Of a stretch of 38,808 nt of DNA, positions 10,660-18,482 are shown piece by piece. The stretch covers positions 1-38,808 of the forward strand of contig JBMDXQ010000004.1 in NCBI GenBank assembly GCA_048594975.1, read 5' to 3'. The position numbers and the translations under genes were made by a program. Positions within the stretch are counted from its first letter, which is position 1, and the number at the start of each line of letters is the position of its first letter. The notes below the pieces were generated by a model. The model worked only from the letters and a program-made list of their open reading frames with translations. It ran no database searches and was not told the origin of the DNA. The stretch is from JBMDXB01 sp048594975 (GTDB lineage Bacteria > Acidobacteriota > Vicinamibacteria > Vicinamibacterales > 2-12-FULL-66-21).

Positions 10660-11265
10660 TCAGTCGGCCGGCGGAGGGATCGGATCGTCTGTCCGCGCCC
10701 CGGGCGCGATGTAGCGGCGATCGCTCTCCAGGAAGAACCAGCCCCGGCAGTCATGCACCGGCAGGTGCTGCACCTGCACCGCCACATGGCGCGCCTTGCG
10801 GTCGCGCGGCCGGATGAGCAGCTCGGTCAGGACGGTATCTGTCCCCGGGACCGTCATCCTGAGCAGCCGGGCGAGCCCGTCTCGATCCGCGACGAAGAGC
10901 ATCAGCGGCTTCCCGCGCAGGTGGCGGCTGCTGATGTTGAACAGCTCGCCCGCCGCCCCGTTGGCGCCGAGCACGGCACCTTCCTCGTCGGTCAAGACGC
11001 AGGCGAACGGAACGGCGTGGAGCAACTCCTCGTACCGGCCCTGGGTGAGTTGCGCCTCGGCCCTGGCCGCCGCCAGGCCATCGCTCATCTCGTGCAGGTG
11101 CTCGATCGCCACGTGCAGATCTTCGATCGCAGACTGCAGCTCGCGCACGGCGACGCTGTTCAACCGCGAACGGTCGCCGCCCCCTGCCTCGCCCTTCAGC
11201 TCGAGCTCTGCCAGCCGCCGCGCCGCGGCGGCGGTACGGACGGAGAGCGTGTGGATGGCGTTCAT
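10660..11265 (-). CDS. PAS domain-containing protein
   Basis: This is a 201-aa cytoplasmic protein. The N-terminal helical region (about residues 10-75, ELQSAIEDLHVAIEHLHEMSDGLAAARAEAQLTQGRYEELL) is predicted coiled coil. A single PAS domain follows at about 75-180 (VPFACVLTDEEGAVLGANGAAGELFNISSRHLRGKPLMLFV...HVAVQVQHLPVHDCRGWFFLESD). No kinase, GGDEF, HTH or other output domain is attached, so it may be a sensory adaptor; the ligand is unknown. The ATG at 11265 overlaps the stop of an upstream small open frame (ATGA), which suggests translational coupling to the remnant described separately. There is no adjacent two-component partner in this window. Confidence 0.8.
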   Translation of the reverse strand: MNAIHTLSVRTAAAARRLAELELKGEAGGGDRSRLNSVAVRELQSAIEDLHVAIEHLHEMSDGLAAARAEAQLTQGRYEELLHAVPFACVLTDEEGAVLGANGAAGELFNISSRHLRGKPLMLFVADRDGLARLLRMTVPGTDTVLTELLIRPRDRKARHVAVQVQHLPVHDCRGWFFLESDRRYIAPGARTDDPIPPPAD

Positions 11266-11440
11266 GTGCCCGTCCTCACTTCACTGCATCCCTGAGACTC
11301 CACTTCCTCCATGAGCAGGATCGCGCCGCTGACCGCGTCGCCGTACTCGCGCACAGGCGTTCGAGGCGCACGACGTCGCTGGACTGGCGGCAGGTCTGCT
11401 GGAGGCGCCGCTGCTCGGCGGAGGGACGACGGGTGGCCAT
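11262..11440 (-). pseudogene. Possible frameshifted small gene upstream of PAS gene
   Basis: One minus-strand frame starts at ATG 11440 (MATRRPSAEQRRLQQTCRQS) and looks protein-like for about 30 residues. A different frame then takes over with REYGDAVSGAILLMEEVESQ and ends in a stop at 11262 that overlaps the PAS start codon. Neither frame alone looks natural along its full length. Joining them near 11350 would give a small helical protein of about 60 aa. It may be a frameshift pseudogene, a sequencing indel or a chance pattern. No family is recognised. Confidence 0.4.
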
Positions 11441-11492
11441 GCAACCCCGGGAAGATGGTGACTCTACCTCCGCCGGGCGGGCGGGTCAACCG

Positions 11493-13415
11493 TCAGCGCG
11501 CCTGCGCGCCGGCGACCGGCCCCACCGGCGGGATCTCGGCCGGAACCGTGCTGTCCGCGTCGGACGCTGGGGGTGAGCCAATGATCGACTTCAGCTCCTC
11601 GGCCTCGATGACCTCTTTTTCGAGCAGCCGTCGCGCGAGCTCGTCGAGCACGCCGCGCCGTTCTCGCAGCACCCGCCGCGCGGTCTCGTGCGCCTCGTTC
11701 AGGATGCGGGTCACTTCCTGGTCGATCTTGCGCGCGGTCTCCTCGGCGTAGTTCCCCCGCTCCTGCATGAACGGGGTCTCGATGTACTGGCCGCGCTTGT
11801 GGCCGTCGTAGCTGACGACGCCGAGCGTGTCGCTCATCCCGAACTCGGCGACCATCGCCCGGGCGATGTCGGTGGCGCGCATCAGGTCGTTTTGCGCGCC
11901 GGTCGAGACCTCGCCGAAGGCAATCTCCTCGGCGCTGCGGCCGCCGAGCAGCACCGACAGCTGGTTCAGGAGATCCGGCTTCTGCAGCAGGTAGCGGTCC
12001 TCGAGCGGCAGCTGCATGGTGTAGCCGAGCGCGCCGAAGCCGCGCTGCACGATCGAGATCTTGTGCACGGGGTCGAGCCCCGGCAGCACGCTCGCAACGA
12101 TGGCGTGGCCGGATTCGTGGAACGCGACGATCCGCCGCTCCTTGTCGCTCATCACCCGCTTCTTCTCGAGCCCGGCGATGATGCGGTCGATCGCCTCGTC
12201 GAAGTCCTTCATCTCGACCGCGGTCTTGTCCTTGCGTGCCGCGAGCAGCGCCGCCTCGTTCACCAGGTTGGCGAGGTCGGCGCCGGCGAAGCCGGCGGTG
12301 CGCGCCGCGATCACCCGCAACTCGACGTCGTCGGCGATCTTCACCGTCTTCACGTGGATGCGCAGGATGTCCTCACGCCCGCGCACGTCCGGCTTGTCGA
12401 CGAGCACCTGGCGGTCGAAGCGGCCGGGACGGAGCAGGGCGGGGTCGAGCACCTCCGGCCGGTTGGTGGCGCCCATGATGATCACGCCCTTGCGCGCGTC
12501 GAACCCGTCCATCTCCGCCAGCAGCTGGTTGAGCGTCTGCTCGCGCTCCTCGTGGCTGCCCATCGGCGTTTGGATGCGGACCTTGCCGAGCGCGTCGAGC
12601 TCGTCGATGAAGACGATGCACGGCGCCTTCACCTCGGCCTGGGCAAACAGGTCGCGGACGCGTGCCGCGCCCACGCCCACGAACATCTCCACGAACTCCG
12701 AGCCGCTCAGGCTGAAGAAGGGGACCTTCGCTTCGCCGGCGACGGCGCGCGCGAGCAGTGTCTTCCCGGTCCCAGGCGGGCCGACGAGCAGCACGCCTTT
12801 CGGGATGCGGCCGCCGATGCTCGTGTACTTCCGCGGGTTCTTCAGGAACTCGACGATCTCCTTGAGCTCCTCTTCGGCCTCGTCCACGCCGGCGACGTCG
12901 GTGAACTTCACTTTGACGTCGTCTTCGGCGTAGATCTTGGCGCGGCTCCGCGCGAAGGACATCACCCCGCCCTCGGCTCCGCTCATGCGCCGGAAGAGGA
13001 ACGTCCACAGGCCGATGAAGAGCAGCAGCGGCAGGCCCCACGCGAGCAGCGCGTCCATCCAGCGGCTCGCGACCTCGCCGGTGTGCTTGACGTTGTGCTG
13101 CGCCAGCTCCTCGACCAGCTTGGGGTCCTCGATGCGGACGGCGCTGAACTTGCGGCCATCGCCCTTGAGCGTGCCGCGGACGGCTTCCGGCGCGACCGTG
13201 ACCTCCTCGACGCGCCCCTGGCGGACCAGGTTCTTGAACTCGCTGTAGGGGATCACGTCGCCGGTCTGCATCGAGTAGAAGAACGCGTTTCCGAGCGCCA
13301 GCATCAGCAGGAAGGCGAGGACGTACCACATCGCCGAGACGGGCGGCCGCGACGCGCCGCGGCGGTCGCCCTGGCGACGGCCCCGCGGGTTGGGAGGAAG
13401 CGATGGCTCAGCCAT
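11493..13415 (-). CDS. ftsH: ATP-dependent zinc metalloprotease FtsH
   Basis: This 640-aa membrane-anchored AAA+ protease degrades misassembled membrane proteins and selected soluble regulators. TM1 is at about residues 29-47, the periplasmic domain at 50-115 (the usual IPYSEFKNLVRQGRVEEV) and TM2 at about 121-141. The AAA module has Walker A GPPGTGKT (212-219), Walker B IVFIDELDA (about 268-275) and the second region of homology TNRPEVLDPALLRPGRFDR. The zinc protease motif HESGH is at 433-437. Length is normal for the family. The start lies only 3 bp after the clpB stop, so it is the last gene of the hspR-dnaJ-clpB-ftsH unit and probably translationally coupled. FtsH sharing an HspR-type operon with ClpB is less usual than the dnaK/clpB arrangement. 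Confidence 0.96.
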   Translation of the reverse strand: MAEPSLPPNPRGRRQGDRRGASRPPVSAMWYVLAFLLMLALGNAFFYSMQTGDVIPYSEFKNLVRQGRVEEVTVAPEAVRGTLKGDGRKFSAVRIEDPKLVEELAQHNVKHTGEVASRWMDALLAWGLPLLLFIGLWTFLFRRMSGAEGGVMSFARSRAKIYAEDDVKVKFTDVAGVDEAEEELKEIVEFLKNPRKYTSIGGRIPKGVLLVGPPGTGKTLLARAVAGEAKVPFFSLSGSEFVEMFVGVGAARVRDLFAQAEVKAPCIVFIDELDALGKVRIQTPMGSHEEREQTLNQLLAEMDGFDARKGVIIMGATNRPEVLDPALLRPGRFDRQVLVDKPDVRGREDILRIHVKTVKIADDVELRVIAARTAGFAGADLANLVNEAALLAARKDKTAVEMKDFDEAIDRIIAGLEKKRVMSDKERRIVAFHESGHAIVASVLPGLDPVHKISIVQRGFGALGYTMQLPLEDRYLLQKPDLLNQLSVLLGGRSAEEIAFGEVSTGAQNDLMRATDIARAMVAEFGMSDTLGVVSYDGHKRGQYIETPFMQERGNYAEETARKIDQEVTRILNEAHETARRVLRERRGVLDELARRLLEKEVIEAEELKSIIGSPPASDADSTVPAEIPPVGPVAGAQAR

Positions 13416-13418
13416 GGG

Positions 13419-16034
13419 TTATGTGTGTACCGCGCGTCCGGCGTTCTCGAACTGGAGCTGGCCGGCGACGGCGTCGATCCGCACCGTGTCGCCCTCCCCG
13501 AACTCTCCCTGCAGCACCCGCATGGCCAGCGGGTCGAGCACCTGTCGCTGGATCGTCCGCTTCAGCGGGCGCGCCCCGTACGTCGGATCATAGCCCTCGG
13601 CGATGAGGAGGTCCTTGGCGCGATCGCTCAGCTCGACGCGGATCTTCCGTTCCTCGAGCCGCTTCATCAGGCCGCGTAGCTGGATGTCGATGATCTCCCG
13701 CATCTGCTCGCGGGTGAGCGTGTGGAAGACGATGATCTCGTCTACGCGGTTGACGAACTCCGGCCGGAACTGCGCGCGCAGCGCATCGAGCACCTCGCGC
13801 TTCACGCCCTCGTTCAGCTCGCCGCCGCTGCGCACCGCGTGCTCGGCGATGTAGTGGCTGCCGACGTTCGAGGTCATGATCACGACCGTGTTCTTGAAGT
13901 CCACGGTGCGTCCCTTGCCGTCGGTCAGCCGCCCGTCGTCGAGCAGCTGCAGCAGCACGTTGAGCACCTCGGTGTGCGCCTTCTCGATCTCGTCGAACAG
14001 CACGACGGCGTACGGCCGCCGGCGGATCGCCTCGGTGAGCTGGCCGGCCTCCTCGTAACCGACGTAGCCGGGCGGCGCACCGATCATGCGCGAGACGGTG
14101 TGCTTCTCCTGGTACTCCGACATGTCGATGCGGACCATCGCCTGCTCGTCGTCGAACAGGAACTCGGCGAGCGCGCGCGCCAGCTCGGTCTTGCCCACGC
14201 CGGTGGGGCCGAGAAAGACGAAGCTGCCGAGCGGACGGTTCGGATCCTGCAGCCCGGCGCGGGCACGGCGGATGGCGTTGGCGACCGCCGAGATCGCCTC
14301 GTCCTGGCCGACCACCCGCTGGTGGAGCCGCTCCTCCATGCGCAGCAGCTTCTGGATCTCGCCCTCCATCAGGCGGCTGACCGGGATGTGCGTCCACCGG
14401 CTCACCACCTCGGCGATGTCCTCCTCGTCGACTTCCTCCTTGAGCATCCGCTGGCCCTTCTGCAGCTCGGCGAGCCGCTCCTCGGATTCGCGGATACGGC
14501 GCTCGAGCTCCGGCAGGCGCCCGTACTGGAACTCCGACGCCTTCGCGTAGTCGCCGCGCTGCTGGGCCCGATCCCGCTCCAGCCGCACCTGTTCGAGTTC
14601 CTCCTTCAGCTTCCGCCCCGACTGGATTGCCTCCTTCTCCTGCTCCCAGTGCGTCGTCAGCCGGCCCTGTTCCTCTTTCAGGTCGGCGAGCTCCTTCTCC
14701 AGCTTCTGCAGCCGCTCCCTCGACGCCTTGTCGGTCTCCTTGCGCAGCGCCTCGCGCTCGATCTCGAGCTGCATGATCCGGCGGCGCACCTCGTCGAGCT
14801 CCGCCGGCATCGAATCGATTTCCATGCGCAGGCGGGAGGCCGCCTCGTCGACCAGGTCGATCGCCTTGTCGGGCAGGAACCGGTCGGAGATGTAGCGGTG
14901 CGACAGCACCGCGGCGGCGACGAGCGCCGAGTCCTTGAACTTGACGCCGTGATGGATCTCGTAGCGCTCGCGCAGGCCGCGGAGGATGCTGATCGTGTCC
15001 TCCACGGTGGGCTCGCCGACCATGATCGGCTGGAAGCGCCGCTCGAGCGCCGCATCCTTCTCGATGTGCTTGCGGTACTCGTCGAGAGTGGTGGCCCCCA
15101 CCGTGTGCAGCTCGCCGCGGGCGAGCATCGGCTTCAGCATGTTCGACGCGTCCATCGCGCCCTCGGCGGCACCCGCGCCGACGACGGTGTGCAGCTCGTC
15201 GATGAAGAGGATGATCTGGCCTTCCGACTCCGACACTTCCTTGAGGACCGCCTTGAGGCGCTCCTCGAACTCGCCGCGGTACTTCGCGCCGGCGACCAGC
15301 GCGCCCATGTCGAGCGCGACGATCCGCTTGTTCTTCAGACCCTCGGGCACGTCCTGGCGGACGATTCGCTGGGCCAGGCCCTCGACCACCGCGGTCTTGC
15401 CGACGCCGGGCTCGCCGATGAGCACCGGATTGTTCTTGGTGCGGCGCGACAGCACCTGGATCACACGCCGGATCTCGTCGTCACGGCCGATCACGGGATC
15501 GAGCTTGCCCTTGCGCGCCAGCTCGGTCAGATCGCGGCCGTAGCGCTCCAGCGACTGGTAGGTGGTTTCCGGGTTCTGGCTGGTGACGCGCTGCGAGCCG
15601 CGGACGGCGGTCATGGCCTGGAGGACGCTGTCCCTGGTGACGCCGCGCTGCTGGAGGAGCCGCGCGGCGGGGGAGCGCCCGGGTTCCGCGGCAATGGCCA
15701 CGAACAGGTGCTCGGTGCTGACGTACTCGTCCTTCAGCCGCTCGGCCTCCCCTTCGGCCGCGGCGGTCACCTGTCGCAACCGCGGCGAGAGCCCGGGCTG
15801 GGTCCCGCCGTGCGCGCGCGACAGGCGGTTGAGCTCCTCGCGCACCGCCGCGGCGATCGCCGGCGGGTCCGCGTTCATCTTGCGCAGGATCTCCGGCACG
15901 ATCCCCTCGCGCTGCTCGACGAGCGTGACGAGCAGGTGCTCGGGGAGAACCTCGGGATGCCCCACCCGATCCGCGAGCTGCTGCGCGCCGATGATCGCTT
16001 CCTGTGCCTTCTCCGTGTACTTGTTGATGTTCAT
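13419..16034 (-). CDS. clpB: ATP-dependent disaggregase ClpB
   Basis: ClpB is the 871-aa Hsp100 hexamer that works with DnaK/DnaJ to resolubilise aggregates. The N-domain (MNINKYTEKAQEAIIGAQQLA...EVLPEHLLVTL) is followed by AAA-1 with Walker A GEPGVGKT. The coiled-coil middle domain (about 405-530; ELDEVRRRIMQLEIEREALRKET, rich in Glu/Lys/Arg) separates ClpB from ClpA/ClpC. AAA-2 has Walker A GPTGVGKT and Walker B VVLFDEIEKAH. The length matches the family. It is the third gene of the HspR-type operon: 172 bp separate it from the upstream dnaJ-like gene, a gap holding a hairpin (16058-16102), and ftsH follows within 3 bp. Confidence 0.97.
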   Translation of the reverse strand: MNINKYTEKAQEAIIGAQQLADRVGHPEVLPEHLLVTLVEQREGIVPEILRKMNADPPAIAAAVREELNRLSRAHGGTQPGLSPRLRQVTAAAEGEAERLKDEYVSTEHLFVAIAAEPGRSPAARLLQQRGVTRDSVLQAMTAVRGSQRVTSQNPETTYQSLERYGRDLTELARKGKLDPVIGRDDEIRRVIQVLSRRTKNNPVLIGEPGVGKTAVVEGLAQRIVRQDVPEGLKNKRIVALDMGALVAGAKYRGEFEERLKAVLKEVSESEGQIILFIDELHTVVGAGAAEGAMDASNMLKPMLARGELHTVGATTLDEYRKHIEKDAALERRFQPIMVGEPTVEDTISILRGLRERYEIHHGVKFKDSALVAAAVLSHRYISDRFLPDKAIDLVDEAASRLRMEIDSMPAELDEVRRRIMQLEIEREALRKETDKASRERLQKLEKELADLKEEQGRLTTHWEQEKEAIQSGRKLKEELEQVRLERDRAQQRGDYAKASEFQYGRLPELERRIRESEERLAELQKGQRMLKEEVDEEDIAEVVSRWTHIPVSRLMEGEIQKLLRMEERLHQRVVGQDEAISAVANAIRRARAGLQDPNRPLGSFVFLGPTGVGKTELARALAEFLFDDEQAMVRIDMSEYQEKHTVSRMIGAPPGYVGYEEAGQLTEAIRRRPYAVVLFDEIEKAHTEVLNVLLQLLDDGRLTDGKGRTVDFKNTVVIMTSNVGSHYIAEHAVRSGGELNEGVKREVLDALRAQFRPEFVNRVDEIIVFHTLTREQMREIIDIQLRGLMKRLEERKIRVELSDRAKDLLIAEGYDPTYGARPLKRTIQRQVLDPLAMRVLQGEFGEGDTVRIDAVAGQLQFENAGRAVHT

Positions 16035-16057
16035 GTCCCTGCCGGCAGCCCGTGAAG

Positions 16058-16102
16058 GGCGGCCCTACACGTCCTCTGGCTGGCGGCCGGCAAAGGGCCG
16101 CC
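16058..16102 (-). other. Intercistronic hairpin between dnaJ-like gene and clpB
   Basis: GGCGGCCCT (16058-16066) pairs exactly with AGGGCCGCC (16094-16102) across a 27-nt loop. It lies in the 172-bp spacer before clpB, without a T-run. It could be an mRNA-processing or stability element that adjusts clpB-ftsH output relative to hspR-dnaJ. Confidence 0.4.
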
Positions 16103-16206
16103 TCACCTGTCACATGTCCGCATTCCTCAGTGCTTCGCTCCGGCGGACTGGTGCCCGAATCAACCGGCCTGCGAATCCCGAGCGCCGGGCCTCGGGCGCC
16201 CGAACC

Positions 16207-17199
16207 TCATCTCTCCAGCCTGGCCAGCGCCTCGTAGTGCTCGCGCTGGTCCCGGCTGAGCGAGCGGGGAAGCTGCACCTCGATCGTGGCGTACAGATCG
16301 CCGCGCTCGTCGGGCCGTCCGATGGCCGGCATGCCGTGCCCTTTCAGCCGGAACACCTGGCCGCACTGCGTGGTCTCTGGGATCTTCAGGCGCACGGTAC
16401 CGGTCATCGTCGGCACTTGCGCTTCGCCGCCCAGCACGGCGATCGTCACCGGCACGACCACCCTGGTGTGCAGGTCGTGCCCCTTGCGCTCGAACACCGG
16501 GTGCGGCTTGAGGCGCACGCGGAGATACAAATCTCCGGCCAGGCCGCCGTTCGACCCCGATTCCCCCTCGCCGGCGGCGCGAACGCGGGAGCCGTCCTTC
16601 ACGCCGGCGGGGATACGCACGTCCACGCTGCGCGCGTGGCCGCCCTGCTTGATCGAGATGCGTCGCATCGCGCCGTGGAACGCCTCCTCGAGCGTGAGCT
16701 CCACTTCGTGCTCGATGTCCCGCCCTTTCTGCGCGCGCGGCGCCCGCGCTCGCGCGCGGCCGCCTTCCGCTGCGCCGCCGCCGAAGAAGGTCTTGAAGAA
16801 GTCGGAGAAGGGATCCTCGTTGCCGAAGAGTTCGCGCATCTCCTCGTCGCTCATGGTGCGGTAGCCGCCCGGCCCGCCCATGTTGATCGTCCACGTGCCG
16901 CCGCTCTCGCCGACGCCGCCGCCGAACGGGGAGCCACCCGGCCAGGGCTGCCCCTGCTGCTGCGCCTGCTCGTAGAGCCGCCAGTTCGCGCCGAGCTCGT
17001 CGTACTTCCGGCGCTTCTCGGGATCGGCAAGCACCTCGTACGCCTCGTTGATCTCCTTGAACTTCGCTTCCGCTGCCTTGTCCCCGGGGTTCACGTCCGG
17101 ATGGAACTTGCGCGCGAGCTTCCGGTAGGCCTGCTTGATGTCCTTGGCAGGCGCCGACTTGGAGACGCCGAGCGTCTGGTAATAGTCCTTGAATTCCAT
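16207..17199 (-). CDS. DnaJ/CbpA-type J-domain co-chaperone (no zinc finger)
   Basis: This 330-aa class-B J-protein stimulates Hsp70 (DnaK) ATPase activity and delivers clients. The J-domain spans residues 1-70 with the invariant HPD at 33-35 (KFHPDVNPG). A G/F-rich region follows at about 75-155 (PWPGGSPFGGGVGE...FFKTFFGGG). The two C-terminal beta-barrel client-binding domains run to the end (GRDIEHEVELTLEEAFHGAMRRI...GDLYLRVRLKPHPVFERKGHDL). The CxxCxGxG zinc repeats of classical DnaJ are absent, so CbpA/DnaJ2 naming is more apt. hspR lies 96 bp upstream and clpB downstream on the same strand, giving a compact heat-shock operon, but dnaK itself is not in the window. Confidence 0.93.
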   Translation of the reverse strand: MEFKDYYQTLGVSKSAPAKDIKQAYRKLARKFHPDVNPGDKAAEAKFKEINEAYEVLADPEKRRKYDELGANWRLYEQAQQQGQPWPGGSPFGGGVGESGGTWTINMGGPGGYRTMSDEEMRELFGNEDPFSDFFKTFFGGGAAEGGRARARAPRAQKGRDIEHEVELTLEEAFHGAMRRISIKQGGHARSVDVRIPAGVKDGSRVRAAGEGESGSNGGLAGDLYLRVRLKPHPVFERKGHDLHTRVVVPVTIAVLGGEAQVPTMTGTVRLKIPETTQCGQVFRLKGHGMPAIGRPDERGDLYATIEVQLPRSLSRDQREHYEALARLER

Positions 17200-17295
17200 T
17201 TCTCGAATGGCCGAGTCCTTCGCACCCCGCCACGCTCGCCTCGCTCGCTCTTCGCCGCTCCGTTCGTGCTTTCCGTTTGCTTTTCTCAGTGCAGG

Positions 17296-17637
17296 TCAGA
17301 GACCCACCATTTCACTGATCCGCTGTATCTCTTGCGCCAACCGGCGGCGCGCGTCGGGACGCGACGGATCGTCCTTCATCAGTGGCCGCATGCGCTGGAC
17401 CGCTTCCGCGATCGTCAGCAGCCGCTGGACGCCGGCGAGGTTGACGCCCGCTTCCTCGACGAGGTGCTTGATCAGCCGCAGCCGCTCGAGCTCCTCGCGT
17501 GAGTAAACGCGCATGCTGCCGATCGTGCGCGGCGGGCGGACGAGCCCGAGCCGCTCGTACTTGCGCAGCGTCTGCGGATGCATGTCCAGCAGTCGCGCGG
17601 CCATGCTGATAAAGTAAAGATCGTGTTCGACCGCCAC
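17296..17637 (-). CDS. hspR: MerR-family heat-shock repressor HspR
   Basis: This 113-aa DNA-binding repressor of chaperone genes starts at MAVEHDLYFISMAARLLDM. The N-terminal MerR winged helix (about 5-75) includes the recognition segment MHPQTLRKYERLGLVRPPRTIGSMRVYSREELERL, which is diagnostic of HspR (HPQTLR.YE..GL..P.R). A C-terminal helical part (about 75-113) presumably mediates dimerisation or DnaK sensing. In Actinobacteria and Deinococcus, HspR with DnaK as co-repressor binds HAIR inverted repeats (CTTGAGT-N7-ACTCAAG). Here a HAIR-like site overlaps the promoter directly upstream (17677-17697), implying autoregulation of the whole operon. Confidence 0.92.
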   Translation of the reverse strand: MAVEHDLYFISMAARLLDMHPQTLRKYERLGLVRPPRTIGSMRVYSREELERLRLIKHLVEEAGVNLAGVQRLLTIAEAVQRMRPLMKDDPSRPDARRRLAQEIQRISEMVGL

Positions 17638-17667
17638 GTCTGTTCCCCGCCAACTTGCGTCGATCCA

Positions 17668-17696
17668 AGTGTAGTACTTGATACGACTCGTGTCAA
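17668..17696 (-). promoter_or_regulatory. Sigma-70-type promoter of the hspR operon
   Basis: Reading the minus strand, TTGACA (17696-17691) matches the -35 consensus exactly. A 17-bp spacer leads to TACACT (17673-17668) as the -10, 4 of 6 to consensus. It lies 31 bp upstream of the hspR start. Confidence 0.7.
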
Positions 17697-17697
17697 T
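17677..17697. promoter_or_regulatory. HAIR-like HspR operator overlapping the promoter
   Basis: On the plus strand CTTGA (17677-17681), 11 bases, then TCAAT (17693-17697): TTGA-N11-TCAA, the same half-site spacing as the HspR HAIR consensus (CTTGA-N11-TCAAG). It covers the -35 box and most of the spacer of the hspR promoter. A second overlapping palindrome, CAAGT-N5-ACTTG, lies at 17666-17680 over the -10. Repressor binding here would block RNA polymerase. Confidence 0.7.
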
Positions 17698-17711
17698 CGT
17701 ACGCGGGGCTG

Positions 17712-18476
17712 ATGGACGTCCACGTCGCAGATCTCATCGTCATCGCCCTCCTGATCCTCCTCGAGGGCCTCCTCAGCGCCGACAACGCACTCGTCCTCGC
17801 GATGCTCGTGCTCGGGCTGCCGCGGCGGCAGCAGCGCAAGGCGCTGCGCTACGGCATCCTCGGGGCCTTCGCGTTCCGCATCGCTGCCATTCTGCTGGCC
17901 GTCCACCTCATTCAGCTGGGATGGGTGAAGCTCGTCGGCGCGGCGTACCTCCTGTGGCTGTCCTACAACCACTTCTACGGCCACCCCGAGGGTGCCGACC
18001 GGCGGGCGATTCGCAAGGCGACGCCGTGGCTCGGCCTCAGTGCGTTCTGGGCCACCGTCGTCAAGGTCGAGCTCACCGACATCGTGTTCGCGATCGATTC
18101 GATCCTCGTCGCCGTCGCGATGTCGAACAAGACGTGGGTGATCATCACCGGCGGCATTCTCGGCGTGATCATGATGCGGCTGGTGATCGGAACGCTGCTG
18201 ACGCTGGTGCGCCGTTATCCCGCGCTCGTCGACGGAGCTTTCATCATCATCGCGTGGGTCGGCATCAAGCTGGTGATCGAGTACCTGAACAGCGCGGGGT
18301 TCATCGGCTGGCACGTCAACCAGTGGTTCTCGTTCGCGCTGATCATCACCATCTTCGGCATTGCCTACCTGTACGCGCGCAAGCAGGGGCCGGCGGCGGT
18401 CGACCAGGACGACGACGCGACCGAGCTGCTCAAGCGGGAGGACGCGCTCAAGCCGCCCAGGGAAGTGACCAAGTGA
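17712..18476 (+). CDS. TerC-family integral membrane protein
   Basis: This 254-aa multi-pass protein is of the TerC/YkoY/YjbE type, associated with metal (Mn2+) export or loading of secreted enzymes. About seven transmembrane helices are visible. Family acidic motifs are present in the membrane: EGLLSADNALVLAML (E18, D24) and VKVELTDIVFAIDSILVAVA (E120, D123, D129). The charged C-terminal tail (DQDDDATELLKREDALKPPREVTK) is cytoplasmic. It is transcribed divergently from hspR with only 74 bp between the starts, so the HAIR-like site could also influence it. No yybP-ykoY-like riboswitch can fit in that spacer. Confidence 0.88.
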   Translation: MDVHVADLIVIALLILLEGLLSADNALVLAMLVLGLPRRQQRKALRYGILGAFAFRIAAILLAVHLIQLGWVKLVGAAYLLWLSYNHFYGHPEGADRRAIRKATPWLGLSAFWATVVKVELTDIVFAIDSILVAVAMSNKTWVIITGGILGVIMMRLVIGTLLTLVRRYPALVDGAFIIIAWVGIKLVIEYLNSAGFIGWHVNQWFSFALIITIFGIAYLYARKQGPAAVDQDDDATELLKREDALKPPREVTK

Positions 18477-18482
18477 GCTGAG

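Noticed and set aside
8316..10817. 833-codon plus-strand open frame opposite the M14 peptidase
   Set aside because: Low-complexity Arg/Ala/Val composition and no ribosome-binding site; the opposite strand has a clear peptidase.
13722..16055. Long plus-strand frame opposite clpB
   Set aside because: Leu/Glu/Val-rich antisense of clpB with no domains.
17638..17711. Manganese (yybP-ykoY) riboswitch ahead of the TerC-family gene
   Set aside because: The spacer is only 74 bp and is filled by the hspR promoter and operator; no conserved riboswitch core was seen.
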